Source: CAJBNH01 sp964447285 (GTDB lineage: Bacteria; Myxococcota_A; UBA9042). Taken from it: DNA of 64,000 bases. The stretch lies in NCBI GenBank assembly GCA_964447285.1, contig CAYURO010000018.1, positions 24,046 through 88,045 on the forward strand, written 5' to 3'. Numbering within the stretch: position 1 is the first letter of the stretch; each line of letters begins with the position of its first letter. The notes beneath the pieces were generated by a model. That model had not been told where the DNA came from, searched no databases, and worked only from the letters and a program-made list of their open reading frames with translations. A program made the position numbers and the translations under genes. Positions 7,295-15,516 of the stretch are shown here, one piece after another.

Positions 7295-8827
7295 ATGCTG
7301 CAAGTCTCGCTGCGTCGCCCTCTGCTGATCCTGGCCGGTTGCCTGCTGCCCATCCTGCTCACGGGCTGTCCAACGCCGTTTACGGCCACGGATCAGGCCG
7401 AGGACACCTTGGATGCCGCCACCGACCAGAGCGATACCGCCGCTGACCCGGACGACGGTCGCTCACGCCCGCTTCCCGACACCACCGCGGAGACCGTCAT
7501 GCCCGCCGGCTGCGACCCCGCGTGCCCGATGTGGCAGGCGTGCGTGAATGAGTCGTGCGAATCCGCGACGTGCCAGACCGACGCGCAGTGCAACCCCGTC
7601 CCCGCGGTCGACCCGCCGCACTACTGCTACCGCGGCCAGTGCCAGCTGTTTCAGTGCTCGGACAAGAGCGACTGCAAGGCCGGCGACGACTGCAACAAAC
7701 TGACCTACTTGTGCTATTCCCCCGGAACCGGCTGCCAGACCAACCCCAAGGCGTGCGAGGACGGCGACCCCTGCACCCTGAACACCTGCAACTACGCAAG
7801 CGGCGTGTGCGAGGTGACGAACGTCAGCAACTGCTGCGCCACCGTTGCCCAATGCGACGACAAGGTGGCGTGCACCGTCGACAGCTGCGTGGGCCAGAAG
7901 TGCGTGAACGAGCCGGTGGGCGACTGCTGCTCCAGCGACCTCGAGTGCGGCGACGGCAAGCCCTGCACCACTGACAAGTGCAGCAACGGCCAGTGCGTGT
8001 TCACTCCGGTGGCGAACTGCTGCTCCAACGACGGCAACTGCATGGACAGCCTCGACATCACCGTCGACACCTGCGTGGTGCAGAAGTGCGTGCACGCATG
8101 GCCAGGCATGACGACGACTTGCACGGGCGAGGGGCAGTGCCAGCAGACGGCGTGCGTCGCCAGTACCTGCGTCTCGGGCAAGTGCAGCTACAGCCCGATT
8201 CCGACGGCGACCGGGTGCTGCGAGGCCGACGACCAGTGCCTGACCGACGTCAAGTGCTTCGTTCCCGCCTGCCAGGGCGGCGTGTGCGGTCAGACGGCGG
8301 CGCAGGGCATCGGCGCCCACGTGCGGTATCGCTTCGACACGGCGGCGTTGAACGGCTGGACGGTCGAGAAGTCCAGTCAGAGCGTGTACTTCCACTTCAG
8401 CACGCTAGGGTCGGTCGCCGGCGCGGGCTCCCTGCGCTATGGCAAGCCGGGGGTGATGTCGTTCGAGGACTCGACGGCGAACAAAGGCTCGGCCACCAGC
8501 CCGGTGCTGACGGTGCCGACCAGCGCCCCCAGCATCGCGTTCTGGGTCGCGCTGGACGCGGAGCCGGGAACGGCCGTGCATCAGGTAGGCCTTGACGTGA
8601 TCGACGTCGCCACGGGCGCGGTAAAGGTCGGTTTGTGGAACAAGAACGATAACTTGAAGGGAACCACCATGGGCGCATGGAAGGACCAGTTGGTCTCGCT
8701 GTCGCCGTGGGCCGGCAAGCAGGTCAAGCTGCGTTTCTGGTTCGATCAGGTGAAGTACGACACGTCGAACAAAAGCAAGCTGGGCTTCGTGATCGACGAG
8801 ATCGAGATACAGGGCTCTTGTCCGTAA
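7295..8827 (+). CDS. Cys-rich repeat lipoprotein with jelly-roll-like C-terminal domain
   Basis: Encodes 510 residues. The ATG at 7295 has GGGAG upstream. The lipoprotein signal ends in LTGC (Cys25). An Asp/Thr-rich linker (to about residue 70) is followed by about 270 residues of Cys-rich repeats of the type CGDGKPCTTDKCSNGQC and CDDKVACTVDSCVGQKC, with interspersed NCC pairs. From about 345 a beta-rich domain runs to the end (YRFDTAALNGWTVE, SIAFWVALD, KLRFWFDQV, GFVIDEIEIQG), resembling MAM or carbohydrate-binding jelly rolls. It is probably displayed on the outer surface. The repeat style is shared with the larger protein at 48760-51486. Specific function unknown. Confidence 0.85.
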   Translation: MLQVSLRRPLLILAGCLLPILLTGCPTPFTATDQAEDTLDAATDQSDTAADPDDGRSRPLPDTTAETVMPAGCDPACPMWQACVNESCESATCQTDAQCNPVPAVDPPHYCYRGQCQLFQCSDKSDCKAGDDCNKLTYLCYSPGTGCQTNPKACEDGDPCTLNTCNYASGVCEVTNVSNCCATVAQCDDKVACTVDSCVGQKCVNEPVGDCCSSDLECGDGKPCTTDKCSNGQCVFTPVANCCSNDGNCMDSLDITVDTCVVQKCVHAWPGMTTTCTGEGQCQQTACVASTCVSGKCSYSPIPTATGCCEADDQCLTDVKCFVPACQGGVCGQTAAQGIGAHVRYRFDTAALNGWTVEKSSQSVYFHFSTLGSVAGAGSLRYGKPGVMSFEDSTANKGSATSPVLTVPTSAPSIAFWVALDAEPGTAVHQVGLDVIDVATGAVKVGLWNKNDNLKGTTMGAWKDQLVSLSPWAGKQVKLRFWFDQVKYDTSNKSKLGFVIDEIEIQGSCP

Positions 8828-8870
8828 CGAGTGGTCTGCACGACCTGCCGTGGATCGCCGACGGCCGCCG

Positions 8871-9380
8871 TCAATCCAGCGAGAGTGCGTTCTGATCCTG
8901 ATCCGCTGCGTCGTCCAGAGCGGCCGTGACGACCAAGTCGTGCTGTATCGGGAAGTTCACGGAGCGGCCGATGAACGAGATCTGCCGCGACCGCTCGTGC
9001 AGCGCGTGGGCCAGGGCGATGTGGGTGGGATCATCCACAACGACGCGAGGTTGCAGCCGAATCTCGGTGAACTGCAGCACGCCGTTGACGGGCTCCAGCC
9101 GTCCCACCGGGTGGTCTTCGTAGGCGATAACAGTCACCCGTTCCCGCGCACACAGCGCCAGAAAGCTGAGCAGGCGGCAGCTGGCCACGGCCACGAGCAG
9201 CAGCTCCTCAGGGTTGTGCAGCGCCGGGTCACCGCGGAAGTGCGGGTCGGCGGACCCGACGATGGCGGGCTTTCCATCGAATGTGCAAGTGAATTCGCGG
9301 GAGTAGCCGGGGGCGTTGGTCGGGCCGGTCGCGCTTCCGGTCCACGTGACCTGAGCCTGACAGTGCAGTTCGGCGGTCAT
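8871..9380 (-). CDS. OsmC family protein
   Basis: Encodes 169 residues. The ATG at 9380 has GGAGGT upstream. It shows the OsmC/Ohr fold signature: GSADPHFRGDPALHNPEELLLVAVASCRLLSFLALCA, with the first Cys after NPEELLL and a second Cys on the next helical turns. The N-terminal strand region carries TCTFDGKPAIVGSADP. Members reduce organic hydroperoxides or related thiol substrates using the paired cysteines. The spacing is OsmC-like and not a classic Ohr, so I give no gene symbol. The gene converges with the Cys-rich lipoprotein gene, 43 bp apart, and is divergent from the VWA lipoprotein. Confidence 0.88.
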   Translation of the reverse strand: MTAELHCQAQVTWTGSATGPTNAPGYSREFTCTFDGKPAIVGSADPHFRGDPALHNPEELLLVAVASCRLLSFLALCARERVTVIAYEDHPVGRLEPVNGVLQFTEIRLQPRVVVDDPTHIALAHALHERSRQISFIGRSVNFPIQHDLVVTAALDDAADQDQNALSLD

Positions 9381-9543
9381 GCGACACCTCCAAGGTCAAT
9401 GGAGGATGGTCGACCGCGGCGGACGGCGCAACTGATGAAACACGCTACATGTGGAAAATGTCTACATACACCCGCGGTTGCGTCAACGTGCAAGTGCGCC
9501 GTTCTCTCTGTAGTCCCATGGTGTTGTGTAGCAAGAGCGCAGG

Positions 9544-9559
9544 TGGCACAGACGCTGCA
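9544..9559 (+). promoter_or_regulatory. candidate sigma-54 promoter
   Basis: TGGCACAGACGCTGCA has a -24 TGGCAC and a -12 TGCA with exact GG-N10-GC spacing. It lies 56 bp before the ATG of the VWA lipoprotein gene. It resembles the site upstream of the Cys-rich lipoprotein at 7253. Confidence 0.42.
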
Positions 9560-9615
9560 ACTGGTTGGGCCGGCAGCCACGCGCTCGCACTCTTCCCACC
9601 CTCCGGAGGTCCCCC

Positions 9616-11388
9616 ATGTCACCCACCCGCCGCCGCATCCGCGCCTTGACCCTGGCCGTTTGCGTGCTGTTCCTGCCCGCCGCCTTTGCGGGGTGCGGCA
9701 GCGACGCCTCGATGACCGGTGCCGACGAGAGCCTGGAGACGCCCAATCAGATGGGCGACGTCAAGTCCGACACCAGTACCAGCTACCACAGCGACGTCGT
9801 GGCAAGCGACAGCTCTGGCTGGACGCCGATGGACGGGACCAGCTCAGACGCCACCGGTGGAACCCCGTACCCGGGCACCGACGGCGACATGGGCATCGGC
9901 TTGAAGCCGGGCGGCGCGCAAGACATCAACTACTTCAGGATGTTGCTGGGGCAGGGCAAGCTCCCCAAGGCAGCGGACATGACGATGGAAGGCTGGCTGA
10001 ACGAGCACGACACGCTGCTGCCCAAGGCCAACCCGGAGCGCTCGATCGACCTGCACGCGATGGCGGCGATTCTTCAGGGCACGGCCAACATCGCGCCCGA
10101 AGTCGTGCTGCAGCTGGGCTTCAACAGCGGCATGTCGTTGGAGCAGGTCAAGGCCAAGGTCGCGCTGACGCTGGTGATCGACCGTTCGGGGTCGATGTGG
10201 GGTGACAAGCTGGAGTACGTCAAGGCGGGGATGCGGGCGCTGATCGAGGTGCTGCCGGTGGGAACGCGGCTGGCGATCGTGTCGTTCTCCAGTGACGTGA
10301 AGACCGATTGGCCAGCCAAGGACTTCACGGTTGGTGACAAGCCCGCGCTGCTGAACGTGATCGATCAGCTGACCTCAGACGGCGGCACCAACATCCACGG
10401 CGCGCTGCAGGCAGGCATCTTCGTCTGCAAGTCCGCAGGCCCTGAGTACACCTTTCGCCGCGTCCTGCTGCTGAGCGATGGCCAGGCCACCGAGGGCAAC
10501 ACCGATCCCAGCGCAATCCTGGCGGTGGCCAAGGGCGGCAAGCAGAGCGGCTGCAGCATCTCGACCGCGGGCGTGGGCTACGACTTCGACCTGCCGCTGA
10601 TGACGCAGATTGCCCAGCAGGCTGACGGGACCGCCTGGTTCCTGCCGAATGCGGAGAAGGCCAAGGAGGTCTTCATCGAGGATCTCGAGACGATGCTGCT
10701 GCCGGTCGGCCAGAACCTGTGGGTGCAGTTCAAGCTGGCGGAGGGCTGGCACGTCGACCAGATCTACGGCTTTGAGTGGGTGGAAAAGGACGGCGTCGTC
10801 AAGCTGTTGGGACCCAAGAAGGACGAGCCCAGCGACCCCGAGCAGGGCACGGATCAGGCCGACACGGTCGATACGCCCGACACCACGGACGAGTCGCCGC
10901 CCGTCGCGCTGCCGACCCTGTTCGCCTCAAAGAAGAACGGTCTGGTCATGGCGCGGCTGGTTCCCCCGGAGGGGTCGGATCTGTCCAAGATTCAAGACCT
11001 TCTGCTGGCAGACATCACCTACGGCTACACGTTGTCCAAGACCAACGAGACGCAGCAGTTCACGGTGCCCGTCACCGTTCCCGGCGTGGTGCAGATCCCC
11101 GATGGCGGCATCGGCTATTTCGCCAGCCCCATCGTGCGCCGCGCATTTACGCTGCTGCAGGTTGGTCGGGCGCTGATGCGGTCATGCACGCGGTTTGAAG
11201 CCGGGCAGGTCGTGGAAGCCCTGGCGGTGCTGGACGAGGCCAAGACGCTGGTCGCGCAGCAGAAGGCTGAGTTCTCCGCCGAAGAGCTGGCGAAGGTCGA
11301 CATGGCGCCAGGTCTGGACGACGCGGCGGAGCTTGCGGCTTTGTTGAAGACGGTGATGGCGCAGGGTCAGGCGCAGCAAACGCCCTGA
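9616..11388 (+). CDS. VWA-domain lipoprotein
   Basis: Encodes 590 residues. The ATG at 9616 has CGGAGGT upstream. The signal peptide ends in FAGC (Cys27), followed by a Ser/Thr/Asp-rich linker. A von Willebrand A domain occupies about 181-370 with an intact MIDAS: DRSGSM (Asp189), the GGTNIHGAL threonine loop and LLLSDGQ. Metal-dependent ligand binding is therefore likely. After it comes an Asp/Thr-rich insert (TDQADTVDTPDTTDESP), then a beta-rich domain and a helical tail (ALAVLDEAKTLVAQQKAEF). The layout resembles surface VWA proteins of the YfbK or TerY style, but without recognised partners. It converges on the MPQG-repeat gene with only 10 bp between stops. Confidence 0.88.
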   Translation: MSPTRRRIRALTLAVCVLFLPAAFAGCGSDASMTGADESLETPNQMGDVKSDTSTSYHSDVVASDSSGWTPMDGTSSDATGGTPYPGTDGDMGIGLKPGGAQDINYFRMLLGQGKLPKAADMTMEGWLNEHDTLLPKANPERSIDLHAMAAILQGTANIAPEVVLQLGFNSGMSLEQVKAKVALTLVIDRSGSMWGDKLEYVKAGMRALIEVLPVGTRLAIVSFSSDVKTDWPAKDFTVGDKPALLNVIDQLTSDGGTNIHGALQAGIFVCKSAGPEYTFRRVLLLSDGQATEGNTDPSAILAVAKGGKQSGCSISTAGVGYDFDLPLMTQIAQQADGTAWFLPNAEKAKEVFIEDLETMLLPVGQNLWVQFKLAEGWHVDQIYGFEWVEKDGVVKLLGPKKDEPSDPEQGTDQADTVDTPDTTDESPPVALPTLFASKKNGLVMARLVPPEGSDLSKIQDLLLADITYGYTLSKTNETQQFTVPVTVPGVVQIPDGGIGYFASPIVRRAFTLLQVGRALMRSCTRFEAGQVVEALAVLDEAKTLVAQQKAEFSAEELAKVDMAPGLDDAAELAALLKTVMAQGQAQQTP

Positions 11389-11398
11389 CCCAAGGGCG

Positions 11399-12673
11399 CT
11401 ACTTCGCGGCAGGGGGCGGAACCGGTGCGGCGGCAGGCGTCGGGACCGCGGCGGCCTTCGGAGCCGGAATGGCAGCGGGAGCGACACCGGGAGCCGGAGC
11501 TACGCCGGGAGCGGCACCCTGCGGCATCCCCTGCGGCATCCCCTGCGGCATTCCACCCTGCGGCATCCCCTGCGGCATTCCACCCTGCGGCATCCCCTGC
11601 GGCATCCCCTGCGGCATTCCACCCTGCGGCATACCCTGCGGCATACCCTGCGGCATACCCTGCGGCATACCCTGCGGCATACCCTGCGGCATCCCCTGCG
11701 GCATCCCCTGAGGCATCCCACCCTGCGGCATCCCCTGAGGCATCCCACCCTGCGGCATCCCCTGAGGCATTCCACCCCGTGGCATCATTCCGGGAGGCAT
11801 CATGCCGGCGGGCATGTCGGTGCCGGTCGGACGGCCGGGCAGGCCGCGGGGCATCATGCCGGGAGGCATGTCACCGGGGGGCATCATGCCGGGAGGCATC
11901 CCGTTGCCACCCTGGGGACCGAAGCGCTGGATGCGGCGGAAAATGGGGGTGAGCTCAGGTGCGGAGAAGTCGGTGACCTCGTCGGGGCTGAACGACATGG
12001 GCACGCGCGCGGCACCGTCGAGCAGGAAGACCTCGACTGTGCAGGTCGGCGCCCCGGCGGCGAGAGCGAACAACAGGCCCTGCGGCCCTTGGTCGGCCCC
12101 GCGGCGCGGTGCAGGGGCGAACTTCAAGCCGGCCCCCTCAGCCGCGGCCACCAGACGGGACTTGCCCACGGCGCCCGAGACGTTGGGTCCGGCGACGAAC
12201 GGCTGGCCGCCGAAGAGTTTGTTGGCCGCTTGCACACACTGGTCGGCGCGAGCACCGGCACCTTGGCGGAAGTGCAAGGTCGCCGTGACGCGGCCGTCCA
12301 TCTCGAACAGGATCTGGACGCCCTGATCGTGCTCGAGGCGCACTTCCGAGTCGCCGTCGGGCGCCGGAATCACGAGACGAACCGACCAGTCGCGCTCGCT
12401 GACGAACGGCACGCCGAACTTGCGGTCGCGCAGAATCTCGGCGCGGCCCTTGGGGTCGCTGCGGATCTTGGCCACCACTTCCCATGCATCCGCGTAGCTG
12501 GCGGACTGCGTGGGGGCGACCTCAACGCGAACTTCCCTGCCGCCAAGCGGAGTTCCGTCGCGCTGGTACAACCACAGGTGAGTGGGGGCGACCCGCTCGA
12601 CCATGCCGGCGATGACGAGAACGACCAAGACGGCGATGGCGCCGATTCCGATCCACAATCCCTTGCCTTGCAT
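11399..12673 (-). CDS. membrane-anchored protein with C-terminal MPQG tandem repeat
   Basis: Encodes 424 residues. The ATG at 12673 has GGAGGAA upstream. A single N-terminal helix (about 6-27, LWIGIGAIAVLVVLVIAGMV) anchors it. A beta-rich extracytoplasmic domain (about 30-240) has no family I recognise. Beyond about residue 250 the sequence is Gly/Met/Pro-rich: a degenerate MPPGMMPPG block, then about 20 copies of MPQG, then an Ala/Pro/Val tail. The repeat is likely an extended, Met-rich, flexible tether. Met-rich repeats can bind copper in other proteins, but there is no other sign of that here. Repeat copy number is probably variable between strains. Confidence 0.8.
   Translation of the reverse strand: MQGKGLWIGIGAIAVLVVLVIAGMVERVAPTHLWLYQRDGTPLGGREVRVEVAPTQSASYADAWEVVAKIRSDPKGRAEILRDRKFGVPFVSERDWSVRLVIPAPDGDSEVRLEHDQGVQILFEMDGRVTATLHFRQGAGARADQCVQAANKLFGGQPFVAGPNVSGAVGKSRLVAAAEGAGLKFAPAPRRGADQGPQGLLFALAAGAPTCTVEVFLLDGAARVPMSFSPDEVTDFSAPELTPIFRRIQRFGPQGGNGMPPGMMPPGDMPPGMMPRGLPGRPTGTDMPAGMMPPGMMPRGGMPQGMPQGGMPQGMPQGGMPQGMPQGMPQGMPQGMPQGMPQGMPQGMPQGGMPQGMPQGMPQGGMPQGMPQGGMPQGMPQGMPQGAAPGVAPAPGVAPAAIPAPKAAAVPTPAAAPVPPPAAK
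11519..11776. repeat. 12/15-bp tandem repeat encoding MPQG / GMPQG
   Basis: A run of 12-bp units (plus-strand form GGCATCCCCTGC and close variants), some extended to 15 bp by an extra Gly codon. It encodes about 20 MPQG units on the minus strand. Wobble variants fall in blocks: ATA-type units at about 11630-11690, and CTGAGG-type units at about 11700-11770. Such block structure points to unit duplication. Confidence 0.9.
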
Positions 12674-12778
12674 GAATTCCTCCAGTTTGGACCCTCGTGA
12701 GGCGGGCGCATGGTAGGAGCGTGCAAGTCAAAGGGCAAGCCGCGCATTCCCGCAAGCTGTGGGACCTTGAAAGCCCCG

Positions 12779-14005
12779 TTACCCGACCGGTGGTGCGGCC
12801 TGCGCGAACCCCAGCACCGCGTCGGCAAGCTTTGCGTACTGCGGTAGGTGGTTGTAGCCCTGTGCAGAGACACGCAGCCAGCGGTGACCTCCCCACGTCA
12901 TGACGGGCACCTCGATGCGGTGGACCTGCCACAGGTGCGCGGCCAGCGGGTCGGGGGGCAGCTCTGTCGCGTCGTCGGAGTCGTGCAGGTGGCCGGGCAG
13001 GGCGACCGTGGCCAGACTGCCGATCAGCTCGTCGGGGCAGGGCGGGGCGACCGCCCACGCCGAACACAGCAGATCCCGGGCCTGCAGGACCAGCGCACGG
13101 TTCGCGGCCAGCCACGCCGGCCAACCTCCGGGGCGCAGGCCGGCCAGAAACCGCAGGGCCACCGGGACGCACAGGGCAGCGGTCGGGTCGCCGGTGCCCG
13201 TCCAGTCGAATTCCATCCAGAAGCGGGGTCTTCCGCGTGTCGGTCCTTGGAAACCGTGACTGATCGACAGGGGATGCAGGTGAAGTTGGCGGTCGCGGCG
13301 GACGTGGAGGAAGGCCGCCCCCTTTGGGCCGCACGTCCACTTGTGGCAGTTGCCCGTGTAGTAGGCGGCGCCCAAGCGGTCGAGGTCGAGGACCACCATC
13401 CCGGGGCCGTGCGCCCCGTCGACCAGCACGTCGATTCCTTGCCCCTGCAGCGTGTCAATGATCGGCTGGATGGGCCACACAAGGCCCGTGGGGCTTGTCA
13501 CGTGGTCGATCAGGGCAAGGCGAGTCCGGGACGTCACCGCGGCGGTCACGGCATCGACCACCTGCCGGCCAGACGCAAGCGGAAACGGCACCTGCGCCAC
13601 CACCACCCGCGCACCGGTCGTCTGGGCGACGTACTCGACGGCGTTGCGGCAGGCGTTGTAGCCGTGGTCCGTGACGAGGATCTCGTCGCCAGGAGCAAAA
13701 GCCATCGATCGCAGGACGGAATTCACGCCCGCCGTGGCGTTGGCGATCCATGCAAGGTCCTGCGGTTGGGCTCCAAGGAACGCGCCCAGCTCGGCCCTTG
13801 CAGCGTCCAGCAGCGGCTCGAGCTCGCGGTCCAGAAACTGAACCGGATTGCGCTCCATGCGCGCGCGCAGCTCTGTCTGGGCGTCCAGCACGATGTCGGG
13901 GCAGGCACCGAACGAGCCGTGGTTCAGAAAGGTGATGTTCTGCGCGACTTTCCAATGCGTGGCGAGGTCGTGGGCGGTGGGGGGCAAGGGTTGGGTCGGG
14001 CGCAT
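12779..14005 (-). CDS. PLP-dependent class V aminotransferase family enzyme
   Basis: Encodes 408 residues. Fold-type I PLP enzyme of the isopenicillin-N-epimerase-like group: FLNHGSFG near residue 26, ANATAGVNSVLRS (phosphate-binding region), VDGAHGPG (Asp197 and His200 contact PLP), and HKWTCGPKG with the Schiff-base Lys222. Candidate reactions include cysteine desulfurase-like or epimerase/aminotransferase chemistry on an amino-acid or peptide substrate; sequence alone does not choose. I start at the ATG at 14005 (MRPTQPLPPT) rather than at upstream in-frame codons, because the homologous part begins soon after. The ribosome site is weak. Divergent from the signalling cluster. Confidence 0.88.
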   Translation of the reverse strand: MRPTQPLPPTAHDLATHWKVAQNITFLNHGSFGACPDIVLDAQTELRARMERNPVQFLDRELEPLLDAARAELGAFLGAQPQDLAWIANATAGVNSVLRSMAFAPGDEILVTDHGYNACRNAVEYVAQTTGARVVVAQVPFPLASGRQVVDAVTAAVTSRTRLALIDHVTSPTGLVWPIQPIIDTLQGQGIDVLVDGAHGPGMVVLDLDRLGAAYYTGNCHKWTCGPKGAAFLHVRRDRQLHLHPLSISHGFQGPTRGRPRFWMEFDWTGTGDPTAALCVPVALRFLAGLRPGGWPAWLAANRALVLQARDLLCSAWAVAPPCPDELIGSLATVALPGHLHDSDDATELPPDPLAAHLWQVHRIEVPVMTWGGHRWLRVSAQGYNHLPQYAKLADAVLGFAQAAPPVG

Positions 14006-14265
14006 GTGGGGCTCTGGGTTTGGGTCCGGGCGGGAAGCGTAGTGTCCTGCACCGCCGAAGTCGATTCGCCTGCCCGTGGCCGTGGCATCGTTCAACCTGT
14101 TCATCTCCGACGACAGACAACGCTGCGGGGTTGCATTTCGGCCCATTTCGGTTCAATTTGGGCCTCCTGATTTTGTAGAGCGTCCCGTCGGGAAACCATT
14201 CGTGAACAGCGTGTCTCTCGCAACCGTCCCTCGCGAACGCCACGCCAGGCTCGCCCTCCGCAAGC

Positions 14266-15471
14266 GTGAGGTTCTGTGTGATTCCTGATCTCTTGAGCAA
14301 GTACCCTGTGGGCGAGTTGTTGACGCGGCGTTTGCTGCTGGTCGACGACGAACTGCCCAACTTGGCCGTGCTGCAAGCGTTTCTGGAGACCGATTACGAG
14401 GTCTTGACGGCTCGGTCTGGTGCCGAAGCGCTGGCGTTGCTGGCCAAAGAGACGGTCGACGTCATCATCGCCGACCAGCGAATGCCCGAGATGACGGGCG
14501 TCGAGCTGTTGGAGCGGGCCCGAGAGACTCGCCCCGACGTTGCGACCATCGTGCTGACCGGTTACAGCGACACGCCGGCCCTGATCTCGGCCATCAACCG
14601 CGCCCGCGTGTTTCGTTACCTGAAGAAACCCTGGAACGCCGACGAGGTGCTGGACGCCGTGTCCCGCGCCAGTGAGGCCGTGGCGCAGCAGCGCGCGATC
14701 CTGCGGTTGGTCGAGTTGTTGTCGGCGCGCACCGACGAGCTGGACGCGGCCTTGGCAGAGCTGCAGGAAGCCCAGAAGAACATGCTGCATCTCGACCGTC
14801 TGGCCACGACTGGGCGTCTGGCGGCCGGCATCACCCATGACCTGCGCAACGCAATGAACGGGTTGCTGCACCTGGAGCGCGAGATCAACGCCCGTGACGC
14901 CGACCCCGAGCTTGTCGAGTCGGTGACCGTGGGCGTCGCGGGTGTCCGCAACCTGATGAATGCCTTGGAGACGATCAACCAGTTCGTCCGTCAGCGCCGG
15001 ATGTCCATGGCGATGGAGTACTTTGACCCGGCCCAGGTGGTGAAGGATGCCGTAACGGTCATGCGGCTGGACCTTAACTTTCGGGTGCGGCGGGTTGAGG
15101 TCGATGCGCCCGCGGGTGACCTGCCCCCGGTATTTGGCGACCGGCAGAAGCTCGTTCAAGTGCTGGTGAATCTGCTGCGCAATGCCGTTCAAGCGACCGA
15201 GTCGCAGCAGGCCATCGCGATTCGCGTCAGTCAGAGCGGTCCCAACATCGTCTACCAGGTCGAGGACGAGGGCGCCGGTTTTCCTGAGCACCTGCGTGAG
15301 CACCTGTTCCAGCCGTTTGTGTCGTCCAAGGGCGACCAGGGCATGGGGCTCGGGCTGTACATGTCGCACCTCATCGTCACGAGCCACAACGGCCGTATCG
15401 CCTGCCATGACCGGCCGGGCGGTGGCACCACCTTCGAGATCCACCTGCCGATTGCCGAAATGCCGGCATAG
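14266..15471 (+). CDS. response regulator-histidine kinase hybrid, PhcQ/PhcR-like
   Basis: Encodes up to 401 residues from a GTG at 14266; an in-frame GTG at 14278 is also possible. The receiver domain spans about 21-135: acidic pocket VDDE, phospho-acceptor Asp70 in IIADQRMPEMTG, and VFRYLKKPW at the end. This DQRMP/KPW type is common in RpfG- and Phc-type regulators. A coiled linker follows, then a histidine kinase core with H-box GITHDLRNAMNG (His191), N-box NLLRNAVQA, and G-boxes DEGAGF and GMGLGLYM. A receiver ahead of a kinase, with no membrane segment, matches the soluble relay proteins of Phc systems. The next gene starts 45 bp downstream. Confidence 0.85.
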   Translation: MRFCVIPDLLSKYPVGELLTRRLLLVDDELPNLAVLQAFLETDYEVLTARSGAEALALLAKETVDVIIADQRMPEMTGVELLERARETRPDVATIVLTGYSDTPALISAINRARVFRYLKKPWNADEVLDAVSRASEAVAQQRAILRLVELLSARTDELDAALAELQEAQKNMLHLDRLATTGRLAAGITHDLRNAMNGLLHLEREINARDADPELVESVTVGVAGVRNLMNALETINQFVRQRRMSMAMEYFDPAQVVKDAVTVMRLDLNFRVRRVEVDAPAGDLPPVFGDRQKLVQVLVNLLRNAVQATESQQAIAIRVSQSGPNIVYQVEDEGAGFPEHLREHLFQPFVSSKGDQGMGLGLYMSHLIVTSHNGRIACHDRPGGGTTFEIHLPIAEMPA

Positions 15472-15479
15472 GCGCAGCG

Positions 15480-15498
15480 GGCCTCGCGTCGCGAGGCC
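15480..15498 (+). other. short GC-rich hairpin between signalling genes
   Basis: GGCCTCGCG, one base, CGCGAGGCC forms a compact palindromic hairpin between the receiver-kinase stop and the methyltransferase start. There is no U-tract, so it is more likely a stabilising or processing element than a terminator. Confidence 0.3.
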
Positions 15499-15516
15499 TT
15501 CTGGAGACTCCTTGCC

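Noticed and set aside
11519..11776. Possible CRISPR array
   Set aside because: Units are contiguous 12/15-bp coding repeats with no unique spacers, and are in frame within a gene.
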